This document shows, one piece after another, positions 1-7,053 of a stretch of 10,071 bases of DNA. Where the stretch lies: contig CAZNSG010000083.1 in assembly GCA_964575715.1 (NCBI GenBank), positions 1 to 10,071 of the forward strand, read 5' to 3'. The notes under the pieces are model-generated. The model did not search any database. It was not told the DNA's origin and worked only from the letters and a program-made list of their open reading frames with translations. Made by a program: the position numbers and the translations under genes. This DNA is from PNAI01 sp964575715 (GTDB taxonomy: Bacteria > Pseudomonadota > Alphaproteobacteria > Rhizobiales > Xanthobacteraceae). How positions within the stretch are numbered: position 1 is the stretch's first letter; each line of letters starts with the position of its first letter.

Positions 1-393
1 TCCGATTCCTTCCTTGGGTTCGGAATGTATGATCGTCTACATTATTCAGGTTATGTACTGACTGAATTTGAGGTTTTGAACTGGCTGGGGATGGCCCGTT
101 CGCGTTTGCAAACCTTCGACGCTGGCTACGCGTATGTCATCGGTAATGCCGGCATAGTTATTGCAATCATATCTTGGTATCTTTTCATGTCACTAAAAGG
201 GACTAACTGGTATTTTTATTCATTTCGCAACGTGAGCGCCGCCTATTACGCCACACTTTTCTGCATTTCGGCATCGCAACTGACTATAAAAACCGCGTCG
301 TTGCATTGGTTGCTGATCGGCGCGCTTTCCGTGGCAGCGTATAAGCTAGCGCCGAATCTTGGTGCCGGGCGGGATCGGGCGGCAGCGGTGTGA
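1..393 (+). CDS. C-terminal part of a multi-pass membrane protein, probable polysaccharide (Wzy-like) polymerase
   Basis: The reading frame is open from base 1 to a TGA at 391-393, so the gene starts outside the window and only about 130 residues are visible. These include hydrophobic segments (around GNAGIVIAIISWYLF, then AAYYATLFCISASQLTI, then LHWLLIGALSVAAYKLA), consistent with the last membrane spans of an inner-membrane protein. The stretch RSRLQTFDAGYAYVIGNAGI resembles the D-x-G-Y-x-x-x-x-x-x-x-G motif I know from the end of O-antigen and exopolysaccharide polymerases, which join lipid-linked repeat units in the periplasm. That assignment rests on this motif and the topology only, so another membrane protein is possible. 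GC is about 48 % by hand count, clearly below the 60-70 % of the following genes, as often seen in horizontally acquired surface-polysaccharide loci. It converges with the porin gene, with 34 bp between the stops and no clear terminator. Confidence 0.6.
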   Translation, partial: SDSFLGFGMYDRLHYSGYVLTEFEVLNWLGMARSRLQTFDAGYAYVIGNAGIVIAIISWYLFMSLKGTNWYFYSFRNVSAAYYATLFCISASQLTIKTASLHWLLIGALSVAAYKLAPNLGAGRDRAAAV

Positions 394-427
394 GCAGTGG
401 CGACAATTGCCGCAGCGCGAAGACGAA

Positions 428-2257
428 TCAAAAATTCAGCTGAACCGAGCCTAGCGCTCCGTGCGTGACCTGTCCCGTGCCGCCGGCGGTTTGTGAGTAG
501 TCCCAGTTGGCCGAATACTCCACGGCCAACCTCAACCCGTCCATCACCCACTCGCCACCCGTGACCGAAAGCCGATGTCGTGGCACAAACCCGATCCGGG
601 TCGGCACGCCGTTGACTAGGTCCGTCACCCCCGCCATGTCCTTGCTGCCGGAGTATGCCACCGAAACATAGGTTCCCTGTTGGCCAATCTCCACGACCCA
701 CGGGTTCCAATCGAACTGGTAAGCAACCGAAACCTGCCAAGTCATCGGCGTGATGTTGTTCAGAGTGCCGAGTGCATCGAGAAACCTGACGTCCCTCGTC
801 GCCGTATTTATTTCGCCCACCAGCGCGAACGGGCCGAAACTGCCTTTGGCGCTCGCGGCCACGCCCGGAACGCGACCGATTTGGTTCAGGAATGGTCGGT
901 AGGACGCCTCCAGAAATTTGCTGTTGAACACGGAGGAATTATAGTCCACGTGGAAATCAATTTGCCATGGACACACCAGTGATGACTGCAACGCTTCATA
1001 CGGTCTGCCGCAATCTCCGCTCGTTCGGTAGCCGAGACTGGCATTGAAATCTTGCAAACGCGTTTCGCCGGGCATGACGGTCTCACTGCCCTTGTAGACC
1101 ATGAATGAGCCGTAGAAGGGTGGCAGGTTGACGGGAGGTCTTACCGGCGCCGGGGGGAACACGCGTTGAGGGAGCGGCTTGTAACCGAGCCCTCGCATAA
1201 AACTATCCGCCAATGGCGCGACAACCAGGGGCCGCACCCGTGGAATAACGACAGCGGGAGGCAGCGGTTTGAGCGGCGGGGTTGGCAGGGCGAACTCAAG
1301 GCCTGCCGTGGTCTGGCGGTTTTCGAACACCTCTGTCGTCAGCGGGGTGTTGATCGAAAGCGTATCCAAGCGTGCCACCCCCGTGGACGTTCCGAAAGGC
1401 AGAACCTCCCGCCCGACTCGCGCTGAGATCGGGAATCGCGTCACATCACCTATTAATACGTGAGCGCGATCGATCGTCACGCGCTCCACGCCCGGCGTGG
1501 TAACGGTTGTTGTCGGAGATATCGGACTGGTGCCACTTTCGTAACCAAGGACCAGACTGCCCTTCAACCAGTCGCTCAGCTTGATATCGAAGTCGAGCTC
1601 CGCCGTGCTCAGAACCAGCTTGTCCGTGGTCGAGCCGTTGAAGTCGCGAGACCGTGACGCCTTCACCTCAATCGCGCCACTCAGCGCGAGGACGCTGTTG
1701 ATCTTCGAGCCGGTCTTTGACAGGGAATCCCCGATGATCTGGCGCGTCGCGTCCTCCTGCGCCGCCCGCCCGGTCTCAAGCGCTTTCACGCGCTGCTCGA
1801 GCCCCAATTTCGTGGTGTCACGCGGCTCTGGGAGGCGCGCAGCTTCGCCCGGCTGCTCAAGCTCCGGCGCGGATTTCGCTGCGGTTGAGGTGGCTGGTTT
1901 CGTACGCTGGGCCCTCGCGTGTTCGGTCGGCTGCGCCGCCGCCACCGCCTGCGCTCTTTCCAAAGCGCCGAGACGCCGGGAAAGCACGCGGTTCTGCGCT
2001 TGTAGCTCCCGGAGCATGCGCCGGAGATCGGCCTTCTCCTCGCTCTCCGCGGCAACGGCATAGGAGGGGGTAAACAGGGCGAGGCTGACTATTGCCAGCG
2101 CAGCGCCGAAGAACAATGTGCGCATGCCATCGGCGGGACTTAAATGCAAATTATCGCCTTTTTCTTCCCCATCGCTGCCGCCCGACCGCACTGCTCGGGT
2201 TTCGACTGAGATCATGCGCGGCATATTCATCTCTTCATATTTTATCTTCATGTTCAT
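428..2257 (-). CDS. LbtU-like outer-membrane porin with N-terminal coiled coil
   Basis: Counted from the ATG at 2257 (609 aa; a GTG lies one codon upstream). A Sec signal peptide begins only at Met45 (2125): MRTLFFGAALAIVSLALF, then a likely cut after SYAVAA. A charged coiled-coil segment (about 72-104, again 150-172) and a linker follow. From about residue 190 the pattern is beta-barrel: alternating strands such as SGAIEVKASRSRDF, TAELDFDIKLSDWLKGSLVLGY, IDRAHVLIGDV and RVGREVLPFG, and a terminal Phe (VQLNF), the usual outer-membrane protein ending. The strand order, the GRExxPFG-like motif and the following LTTEVFENRQT segment recall the LbtU siderophore-porin family; I am fairly but not fully sure. 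Odd points: a proline-rich insertion (18 Pro in residues 325-380), a Cys pair (416, 429), and 44 residues before the signal peptide. The true start may be ATG 2125, or ATG 2224, which has GAAGAG six bases upstream. Last gene of the adaptor/ABC operon; probably the outer-membrane exit. Confidence 0.75.
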   Translation of the reverse strand: MNMKIKYEEMNMPRMISVETRAVRSGGSDGEEKGDNLHLSPADGMRTLFFGAALAIVSLALFTPSYAVAAESEEKADLRRMLRELQAQNRVLSRRLGALERAQAVAAAQPTEHARAQRTKPATSTAAKSAPELEQPGEAARLPEPRDTTKLGLEQRVKALETGRAAQEDATRQIIGDSLSKTGSKINSVLALSGAIEVKASRSRDFNGSTTDKLVLSTAELDFDIKLSDWLKGSLVLGYESGTSPISPTTTVTTPGVERVTIDRAHVLIGDVTRFPISARVGREVLPFGTSTGVARLDTLSINTPLTTEVFENRQTTAGLEFALPTPPLKPLPPAVVIPRVRPLVVAPLADSFMRGLGYKPLPQRVFPPAPVRPPVNLPPFYGSFMVYKGSETVMPGETRLQDFNASLGYRTSGDCGRPYEALQSSLVCPWQIDFHVDYNSSVFNSKFLEASYRPFLNQIGRVPGVAASAKGSFGPFALVGEINTATRDVRFLDALGTLNNITPMTWQVSVAYQFDWNPWVVEIGQQGTYVSVAYSGSKDMAGVTDLVNGVPTRIGFVPRHRLSVTGGEWVMDGLRLAVEYSANWDYSQTAGGTGQVTHGALGSVQLNF

Positions 2258-2282
2258 CACTCTGTTACTCTATGTTCATTCC

Positions 2283-4322
2283 TCAATGCCGAAACGCTTC
2301 GGCAGGTTCGAGCCGGGCCGCGCGCGACGCCGGGTAGACGCCCGATAGAAGACCGATCGCGGCGCCGACGACCGACGCGAGCACGGGAGCAAGCGGGTCG
2401 AGCACCGGCGTCCAGACCTGATACGCCGAAACACCCACCACGATCAGCACACCGACACTGGATCCCAGCAATCCCCCCACCACGCCCATGGACGCACTCT
2501 CGAACAGGAACTGCACCGCGATGTGGCGGCGGGTTGCGCCGATGGCACGGCGCAGTCCGATCTCCGCCGTCCGCTCCATCACACCGACCAAGGTGATATT
2601 CGCGATCCCAAGCGCACCCACCACGAGCGACAGGCCGCCGAGCAACAGGAACATCACATTAAGGTCAGTTTGCACGTCGTCGCGTACCCGCCGCGGCTCC
2701 AGCGGCAGCTGCACGCGAAGCGCGCGTGGGTCGTCCGGCCGCAGCGCCGGCCGCGCCTGAGCCGCGATCAAGGAGGCAGCGCCGATCTTCGTCTCCACGA
2801 CGACCGTGCCAGGCCCTAAAAGACCGAAATACTGTCGTGCCGTGCCCTCGGGAATGATCACCGAACTAAGCAGTTCAGGCTTGCGCACGACGTCACTGAG
2901 GATACCGATCACCAGGCAGAGTTGATCGCCGATAAAAATCGCGGGTAGCCGCTCGACGCCATTGATGCCCAGTCGGCGCGCGGCATCAGGGCCGAGGATC
3001 GCGACGCGGTCGGCGCGGACGGAATGTCCATCGTCGAAAATGCGCCCCGAGGCGAGTTTCGCGCGTACAGCGCGGAACAAGCCCGGCGATGCGGCGCGCA
3101 CCGCCAAGCGGAACGCGGTTTGGTTGACCGGATCCACCACCGGTGAGGCGCTGACGAAGGCGTCGCGGATATCGACGTCGCTTAACAGGCCCGCGGCCAC
3201 CACTCCGTTCAGCCGAGTGAGCCTTTCCGGTGCATCCCATGTTATCGCACGCGGATCGATCGCGCCGGTCGCGATTCCCGGCCGCGCCGAGACAAAAAGT
3301 TCCGTGGCCGCGAGTTGATCGAACTGACTGATGATGCGATTGCCGGCGGTTCGGGTAAGGCCGACGGTAGCCACCAACGCCGCCATTCCGATCACGACGC
3401 CAAGCACCGTTAATGCCATGCGGGCCGGCCGCGCGAGTATTCCGGACATTGCCTCGGCCAGGAGGTCGCGGGTCGTTATGCCTGAGCTTGACACGCTCCC
3501 ATCGGATGAAGGCGACCGCAGGCTATTCGCCTGGCATGGTAACGCTCGCTCGCTTTCGGTAGCGAGCGAGCGTGGACCTGATCGGAATCGATCCCACTGG
3601 GTGGCGAGTTTGCCATCTTTCATGTTGACCCGGCGCGAGCCCCGGCGCGCCACATTCTCGTCGTGCGTGATGACGATAATCGTCATTCCCTCGTTATTGA
3701 GTTCGGCGAAAAAGTCCAAGATCGACTCAGTGTTTTTCGAATCAAGATTGCCGGTCGGCTCGTCGCACAGCAGCAAACTCGGCTTGCCCATCAAGGCCCG
3801 GGCTATCGCAACCCGCTGACATTCGCCGCCTGACAATTTGAATGGCGGAAAATCCGCGCGATGCGCGAGGCCGACACGGCGAATTTCATCCATTGCTCGG
3901 TCGCGCCGTCCGCGCCATGCGTCCCGGCGGTACACTTCCGCCAGCATGACGTTTTCAAGAACTGTACGATACGGCAGCAGGTTAAATGACTGAAAAATGA
4001 AACCAATGCGCCGGCTGCGTAATCCGGCCCGCTCATTCTCGCCAAGAGTTGTCGTTTCTATCCCGTCAAAAAGATACTGCCCGCGGGTTGGCCGATCGAG
4101 ACACCCGAGGATATTCAACAACGTCGTTTTTCCCGAACCGGACGGGCCGGTGATAGACAGCCATTCACCGCAGCGCACTGTGAGGTCGATATCGATTAGA
4201 GCATTGACCGCGGGTTCGGTCCCGAACTGCTTGCATATATTACGCAGGTCAAGTACCCGATCGACATCGGCAGCAGCCGTATCCATAGGCAAAGCCGGCC
4301 TGATGAGATCGACGGAACTCAT
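2283..4322 (-). CDS. MacB-type ABC exporter, ATPase and permease fused in one chain
   Basis: 679 aa, close to the ~650 aa of MacB. The ATPase half (about 24-240) has all key motifs: Walker A GPSGSGKTT (59-67), Q-loop Gln111 in FIFQSFNLLP, signature LSGGE (163-167), Walker B LLLCDEPTGNLD with Glu188, and H-loop His220. A Ser-rich linker (about 241-285) leads to the permease half: first membrane helix about 303-322, a periplasmic domain (about 325-550), then three helices (about 555-578, 604-632, 645-663) with the FtsX/MacB loop MERTAEIGLRRAIGAT. Such exporters act as dimers and couple cytoplasmic ATP hydrolysis to pushing a periplasmic substrate outward through an adaptor. ATG 4322 overlaps the adaptor stop (ATGA), so the two are very likely translationally coupled, and the porin follows after 25 bp. 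The permease start (RDLLAEAMSGILARPARMALTVLG) looks, from memory, more like actinobacterial stand-alone permeases than E. coli MacB. Substrate unknown; lipid, peptide, glycolipid or siderophore export are all possible. Confidence 0.9.
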   Translation of the reverse strand: MSSVDLIRPALPMDTAAADVDRVLDLRNICKQFGTEPAVNALIDIDLTVRCGEWLSITGPSGSGKTTLLNILGCLDRPTRGQYLFDGIETTTLGENERAGLRSRRIGFIFQSFNLLPYRTVLENVMLAEVYRRDAWRGRRDRAMDEIRRVGLAHRADFPPFKLSGGECQRVAIARALMGKPSLLLCDEPTGNLDSKNTESILDFFAELNNEGMTIIVITHDENVARRGSRRVNMKDGKLATQWDRFRSGPRSLATESERALPCQANSLRSPSSDGSVSSSGITTRDLLAEAMSGILARPARMALTVLGVVIGMAALVATVGLTRTAGNRIISQFDQLAATELFVSARPGIATGAIDPRAITWDAPERLTRLNGVVAAGLLSDVDIRDAFVSASPVVDPVNQTAFRLAVRAASPGLFRAVRAKLASGRIFDDGHSVRADRVAILGPDAARRLGINGVERLPAIFIGDQLCLVIGILSDVVRKPELLSSVIIPEGTARQYFGLLGPGTVVVETKIGAASLIAAQARPALRPDDPRALRVQLPLEPRRVRDDVQTDLNVMFLLLGGLSLVVGALGIANITLVGVMERTAEIGLRRAIGATRRHIAVQFLFESASMGVVGGLLGSSVGVLIVVGVSAYQVWTPVLDPLAPVLASVVGAAIGLLSGVYPASRAARLEPAEAFRH
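3542..3573. repeat. 13-bp perfect inverted repeat in the ATPase-permease linker
   Basis: ACGCTCGCTCGCT (3542-3554) is followed by a 6-base loop and its exact reverse complement (3561-3573). In the mRNA of the ABC gene this would be a 13-bp, GC-rich hairpin with loop ACCGAA. It falls at about residues 250-260, in the low-complexity linker between the two domains. There is no U-run after it in the direction of transcription, so it is not an intrinsic terminator. The arms are built from GCGA/CGCT tetranucleotide units. Confidence 0.85.
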
Positions 4323-5854
4323 CTCACTACCTCTGGCTCGGCCGCTTTGTAGCCTACCACGACATATTGTCCGGGGGCGAGTTGCCCGTTGATGGCGGTC
4401 ACCTCGACATAGCCTCCCGTTGAAAGCCCCGGTTGTACGGTGACGTATTCCAGCACGCCGCCGCGATCGACCTGCACGCGCGATGTTCCGTCGACCGCGA
4501 GCGATACCGCGCTGGCTGGGACGGCGATAACCGCGCCCTTCGTCGTTTCGATCGGGATTGTCAGACGAACGGAAAACCCCGCCAAGCTCACGGGCGTGCT
4601 CTCTACCCTAACCCCCAGGTAGAAGTGGTACCCGTCTACGCCCCGCGTGCCGGGTGTATTCGCCACCGAATCGACGACGCCGGTGGCTTTAATTCCAAGC
4701 GCCTGCTCGTCGATCGCGACCTTCATCCCGGGCTTCACCAGCGGTGCGACTCCGATTGGCAATTGCGAGTCGACACTCAGCTGGTTGTCTGTGACGCTCA
4801 GCACCACTCCAGAAGCATTGCCGGCGACCGAAGCGGTGACCTCGTGGACCCGCACCGGGAGCGACGGGATGAATACGACCTCATCCGCGGGCACCTGCAC
4901 GCCGAGCCTCCCGCGCGCCGCCGCGAGTTCGCGCTCCAGCCGTTCGGCTCGTTCACTCGCGACCTTGAAGTCGAATGCGGCGAGTGTCTCCTGTCGTATC
5001 GCGGTCTGGATCCCCTGATCGGACTCCAGCTTCGCCTTGCGCTGCGCGGCGCGCGCCACATTCAGCCGCGCCTCGGCCGTGGCACGCGCCGTTTCGGTCT
5101 GGCGCGGATCGAGCACGATCAAGGCACGATCGGCCGTCGTGGCGGCCACATCGGCATCAGCTACGGTCGTGGAATGCGCGGCCCGCGCGCGTTCGATCTC
5201 AGCAACCGCTCGCACTGCGCCATCGCGCGCCGCCTTTGCCGCTAGACGGCCACGCACGGCATCTGACCATTCCCGCTCGAGCGCGACGATGGCAGCGCGT
5301 TGTTCGCGCGTCGGTCCAAACGGATCCCACCCGGCTTTTCGGTACCAGCGATCGACCGCAGCGGATGTCGCTTGGTCATAGATGCCATCAACTGGGCCCG
5401 GATCGAAGCCGAGACGCGCCAGAGTCTCTTCGAGCTGGCGTACGTCGCCGCCGCTGGTTCCGGGCGACATGTCGCGATACGTCGGTGTCGTGCCACGCAA
5501 GACGAAGACCGGACGGCCGGAGACCGACAGAATAACCTCGCCTTCCTGAAATGACTCATTCGGCCGTGGCAGCGTAGCGATCAATCCAATGCCGCCCTTG
5601 AGCGTGGAGGGCGCAATCGAAATCGGCTGCGGCAGCCCGAAGCGGATCGTGCCGCGGGTGACGACGTTGGCACTCAGTACACGCGACTCCACCGAAACGA
5701 GGATTGGGGATGGCTCGGGGGGCGCTGTACGCGCAGCCATCTCCGCCGGCGATTGGATTTTCGAGCCCGCATACCAGGCGCCAAGCGCCATGCCGACAAC
5801 CACGCCTAATACTGTCCAGAGAACATTTACTCGTTTCGAGACCATTTTACTCAC
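4319..5854 (-). CDS. Periplasmic adaptor (HlyD/MacA-like) with a peptidoglycan-binding domain
   Basis: 511 aa from GTG 5854 (ATG 5845 is three codons in and equally possible; neither has a strong ribosome site). An N-terminal membrane anchor (about 9-30, VLWTVLGVVVGMALGAWYAG) puts the rest in the periplasm. First half of a barrel-sandwich/lipoyl-like region at about 50-120. Residues about 134-176 are a PG_binding_1-type domain: GGDVRQLEETLARLGF, then GPVDGIYDQATSAAVDRWYR, with the typical L-x-x-LG-x-x-x-G-x-x-D-G-x-x-G/D-x-x-T pattern. A long Ala/Arg/Glu-rich helical hairpin (about 183-318) is the usual adaptor coiled coil. The return strand PADEVVFIPSLPVRVHEV (322-339) and beta domains (about 340-505) complete the fold. 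It should link the ABC exporter encoded by the overlapping downstream gene to an outer-membrane channel, while holding on to peptidoglycan. Combined adaptor plus peptidoglycan-binding proteins are, from memory, common beside MacB-like pumps in actinobacteria; they are less usual in Gram-negatives. Confidence 0.85.
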   Translation of the reverse strand: MSKMVSKRVNVLWTVLGVVVGMALGAWYAGSKIQSPAEMAARTAPPEPSPILVSVESRVLSANVVTRGTIRFGLPQPISIAPSTLKGGIGLIATLPRPNESFQEGEVILSVSGRPVFVLRGTTPTYRDMSPGTSGGDVRQLEETLARLGFDPGPVDGIYDQATSAAVDRWYRKAGWDPFGPTREQRAAIVALEREWSDAVRGRLAAKAARDGAVRAVAEIERARAAHSTTVADADVAATTADRALIVLDPRQTETARATAEARLNVARAAQRKAKLESDQGIQTAIRQETLAAFDFKVASERAERLERELAAARGRLGVQVPADEVVFIPSLPVRVHEVTASVAGNASGVVLSVTDNQLSVDSQLPIGVAPLVKPGMKVAIDEQALGIKATGVVDSVANTPGTRGVDGYHFYLGVRVESTPVSLAGFSVRLTIPIETTKGAVIAVPASAVSLAVDGTSRVQVDRGGVLEYVTVQPGLSTGGYVEVTAINGQLAPGQYVVVGYKAAEPEVVR

Positions 5855-5944
5855 TACGCAACCATGCCTTGCTTAACCCCGCGGCCGGTTGCTCATCGCC
5901 ATCCGCTCCGGCACATTAACCGGACGTGATTGTCGCGACCGCTC

Positions 5945-6817
5945 TTATTGCACTTTGCGGGGAAATAACTCCTGTTGGATTCGCTCTTCGACCGGTTCCA
6001 GCACCTCTTCTTTCAATTTGAAGCTCTTGATTGCAACAGCGCGTTCGAAATCCTGTAGTTTCCGCAAGGCGGTTTTTTGGTCCCGCGACATCTTAGAAAC
6101 TAACAGCTTGTCGCCCTCGGTCAACACCTTGAGTCGATTGCGTATGTCAGACTCGATTTCGTCCGGGTGGTTATGTTCAAAGCCCGCCTTCTTCATTTCC
6201 CGCCGCCAATGACCAAGAGCGGCCTGCATGCGCGGGTCTTTGTTAATCAGCGCGTTCTGGGGATTATAGTAGCTGGCCTGTAGCTGTTCGGGCTTGAACG
6301 CTTCCGCGACGGCTTTGCGCGTGCAGCCACCCGTGCGCGACAGGTCTTCGGTCTCCAACGCGACCGCAAGGGTGGCGCTGAGGGTGTCACCCAGCAACGC
6401 CCGATTATATGCGACCTGACCGGCAGGGGAGAGGGCGCGAAAAATTTGCACATTGCGCTCGCCGAGGCCGACGCGGGCGGGGCTGTAGCCGGTCGTCAAC
6501 TGAGGCGGCAACCCAGTATAGAAGGTCGACAGGCCGAATCCATAACGATTGACAAATTCCTCCTCGCTGAGGCCTGGGAGGCGCTTGTCCGCCGCCATGC
6601 CAGACCGCACGGTCTCGTTGTCGACGGCGAAGTATTGGAAGCCTTGCTCGCGCATGCAACGCGCGATCAATTCTTCGGTCTTTTCGATCGCCTGAACCAG
6701 TTCGCGCGGCGACATGCCAAACTCCTCGGTGCCAAGGCCTGGTGGAGCCTTCGATTGCGCGGCAGCCATGGCTGGCGCGAGGAGGGCGAGCAGTCCGGCG
6801 TAGATCATCTTCTTCAT
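5945..6817 (-). CDS. Secreted protein of unknown function, CMxxxGF-type, operon partner of the ABC exporter
   Basis: 290 aa from ATG 6817, where a Sec signal peptide begins (MKKMIYAGLLALLAPAMAAA, cut near AAAQS). AAAGG lies 8 bases upstream. ATG 6844, with GGAAGG four bases upstream, would add nine residues and is a real alternative. The longer open frame, running up to 7117, crosses palindromic intergenic DNA and is not believable as protein. No Cys follows the signal peptide, so this is not a lipoprotein. Visible motifs: IARCMREQGFQYFAV (51-65), SEEEFVNRYGFGLST (84-98), AYNRALLGD (136-144), GGCTRKA (163-169) and HWRREMKKAGFEH (203-215). Cys54 and Cys165 are the only cysteines after the leader and could form a disulfide. 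The C-terminal third (about 218-290) is charged and helical. I recall actinobacterial lipoproteins with the same succession of motifs near PG-binding adaptors and MacB-like pumps, but cannot name a family. It ends 90 bp before the adaptor, so it is probably co-transcribed. Confidence 0.75.
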   Translation of the reverse strand: MKKMIYAGLLALLAPAMAAAQSKAPPGLGTEEFGMSPRELVQAIEKTEELIARCMREQGFQYFAVDNETVRSGMAADKRLPGLSEEEFVNRYGFGLSTFYTGLPPQLTTGYSPARVGLGERNVQIFRALSPAGQVAYNRALLGDTLSATLAVALETEDLSRTGGCTRKAVAEAFKPEQLQASYYNPQNALINKDPRMQAALGHWRREMKKAGFEHNHPDEIESDIRNRLKVLTEGDKLLVSKMSRDQKTALRKLQDFERAVAIKSFKLKEEVLEPVEERIQQELFPRKVQ

Positions 6818-6913
6818 GGCAGTAACCTTTAACCTTTCCAACATCGTTCCTTCCATTAATCCAGAGCATGTTCCGTTCAAGTTGACCCATATCCTCATCG
6901 GTTCATTCCCGTG

Positions 6914-6953
6914 CATAGCCGTCCGAAGGACGGCGTCGCTTCGCTCGCCTATG
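6914..6953. repeat. Cruciform-like palindromic element
   Basis: A perfect 7-bp stem, GCCGTCC/GGACGGC (6918-6924 and 6928-6934), is closed by a GAA loop. Next to it, the - strand reads GCGAAGC (6944-6938) inside GGCG/CGCC arms (6932-6935, 6946-6949), a second small hairpin. Outer arms CATAG (6914-6918) and CTATG (6949-6953) close the whole unit. This compact multi-hairpin form is typical of dispersed intergenic repeats; I recall very similar strings in Bradyrhizobiaceae genomes. A copy count is needed to prove it is a repeat. Confidence 0.55.
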
Positions 6954-7015
6954 TGCCGGGACTCCAGAGCCCGCTTGTTCCAAGTTCTCAGTCTCTTGCA
7001 CCTGGGTCCCCGCTT

Positions 7016-7041
7016 CCCGCCTTCGCTGACGCTTCGGCGGG
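7016..7041. repeat. Palindromic element, copy 1 (CCCGCC-GAAGC architecture)
   Basis: Arms CCCGCC (7016-7021) and GGCGGG (7036-7041). Read on the - strand, the inside is GAA-GC-GTCA-GC-GAA, so outer stem, a symmetric GAA/GAA internal loop, and a 2-bp GC stem closing a 4-base loop. The same plan recurs at 7054-7081 in the opposite orientation. Confidence 0.6.
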
Positions 7042-7053
7042 CTGATGCATCGG

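Noticed and set aside
394..427. Bidirectional terminator between the convergent genes
   Set aside because: No stable perfect stem and no T-run on either strand.
1581..2063. 160-codon open frame on the + strand
   Set aside because: Antisense to the porin coiled-coil region; Ser/Arg/Ala-rich shadow with no supported start.
4433..5245. 270-codon open frame on the + strand
   Set aside because: It is antisense to the adaptor, whose domains are all recognisable; composition is that of a high-GC shadow frame with no motif.
5907..5924. TCCGG/CCGGA hairpin between the CMxxxGF gene and the adaptor as a terminator
   Set aside because: Only 5 bp with an 8-base loop and no T-run; too weak to split the operon.
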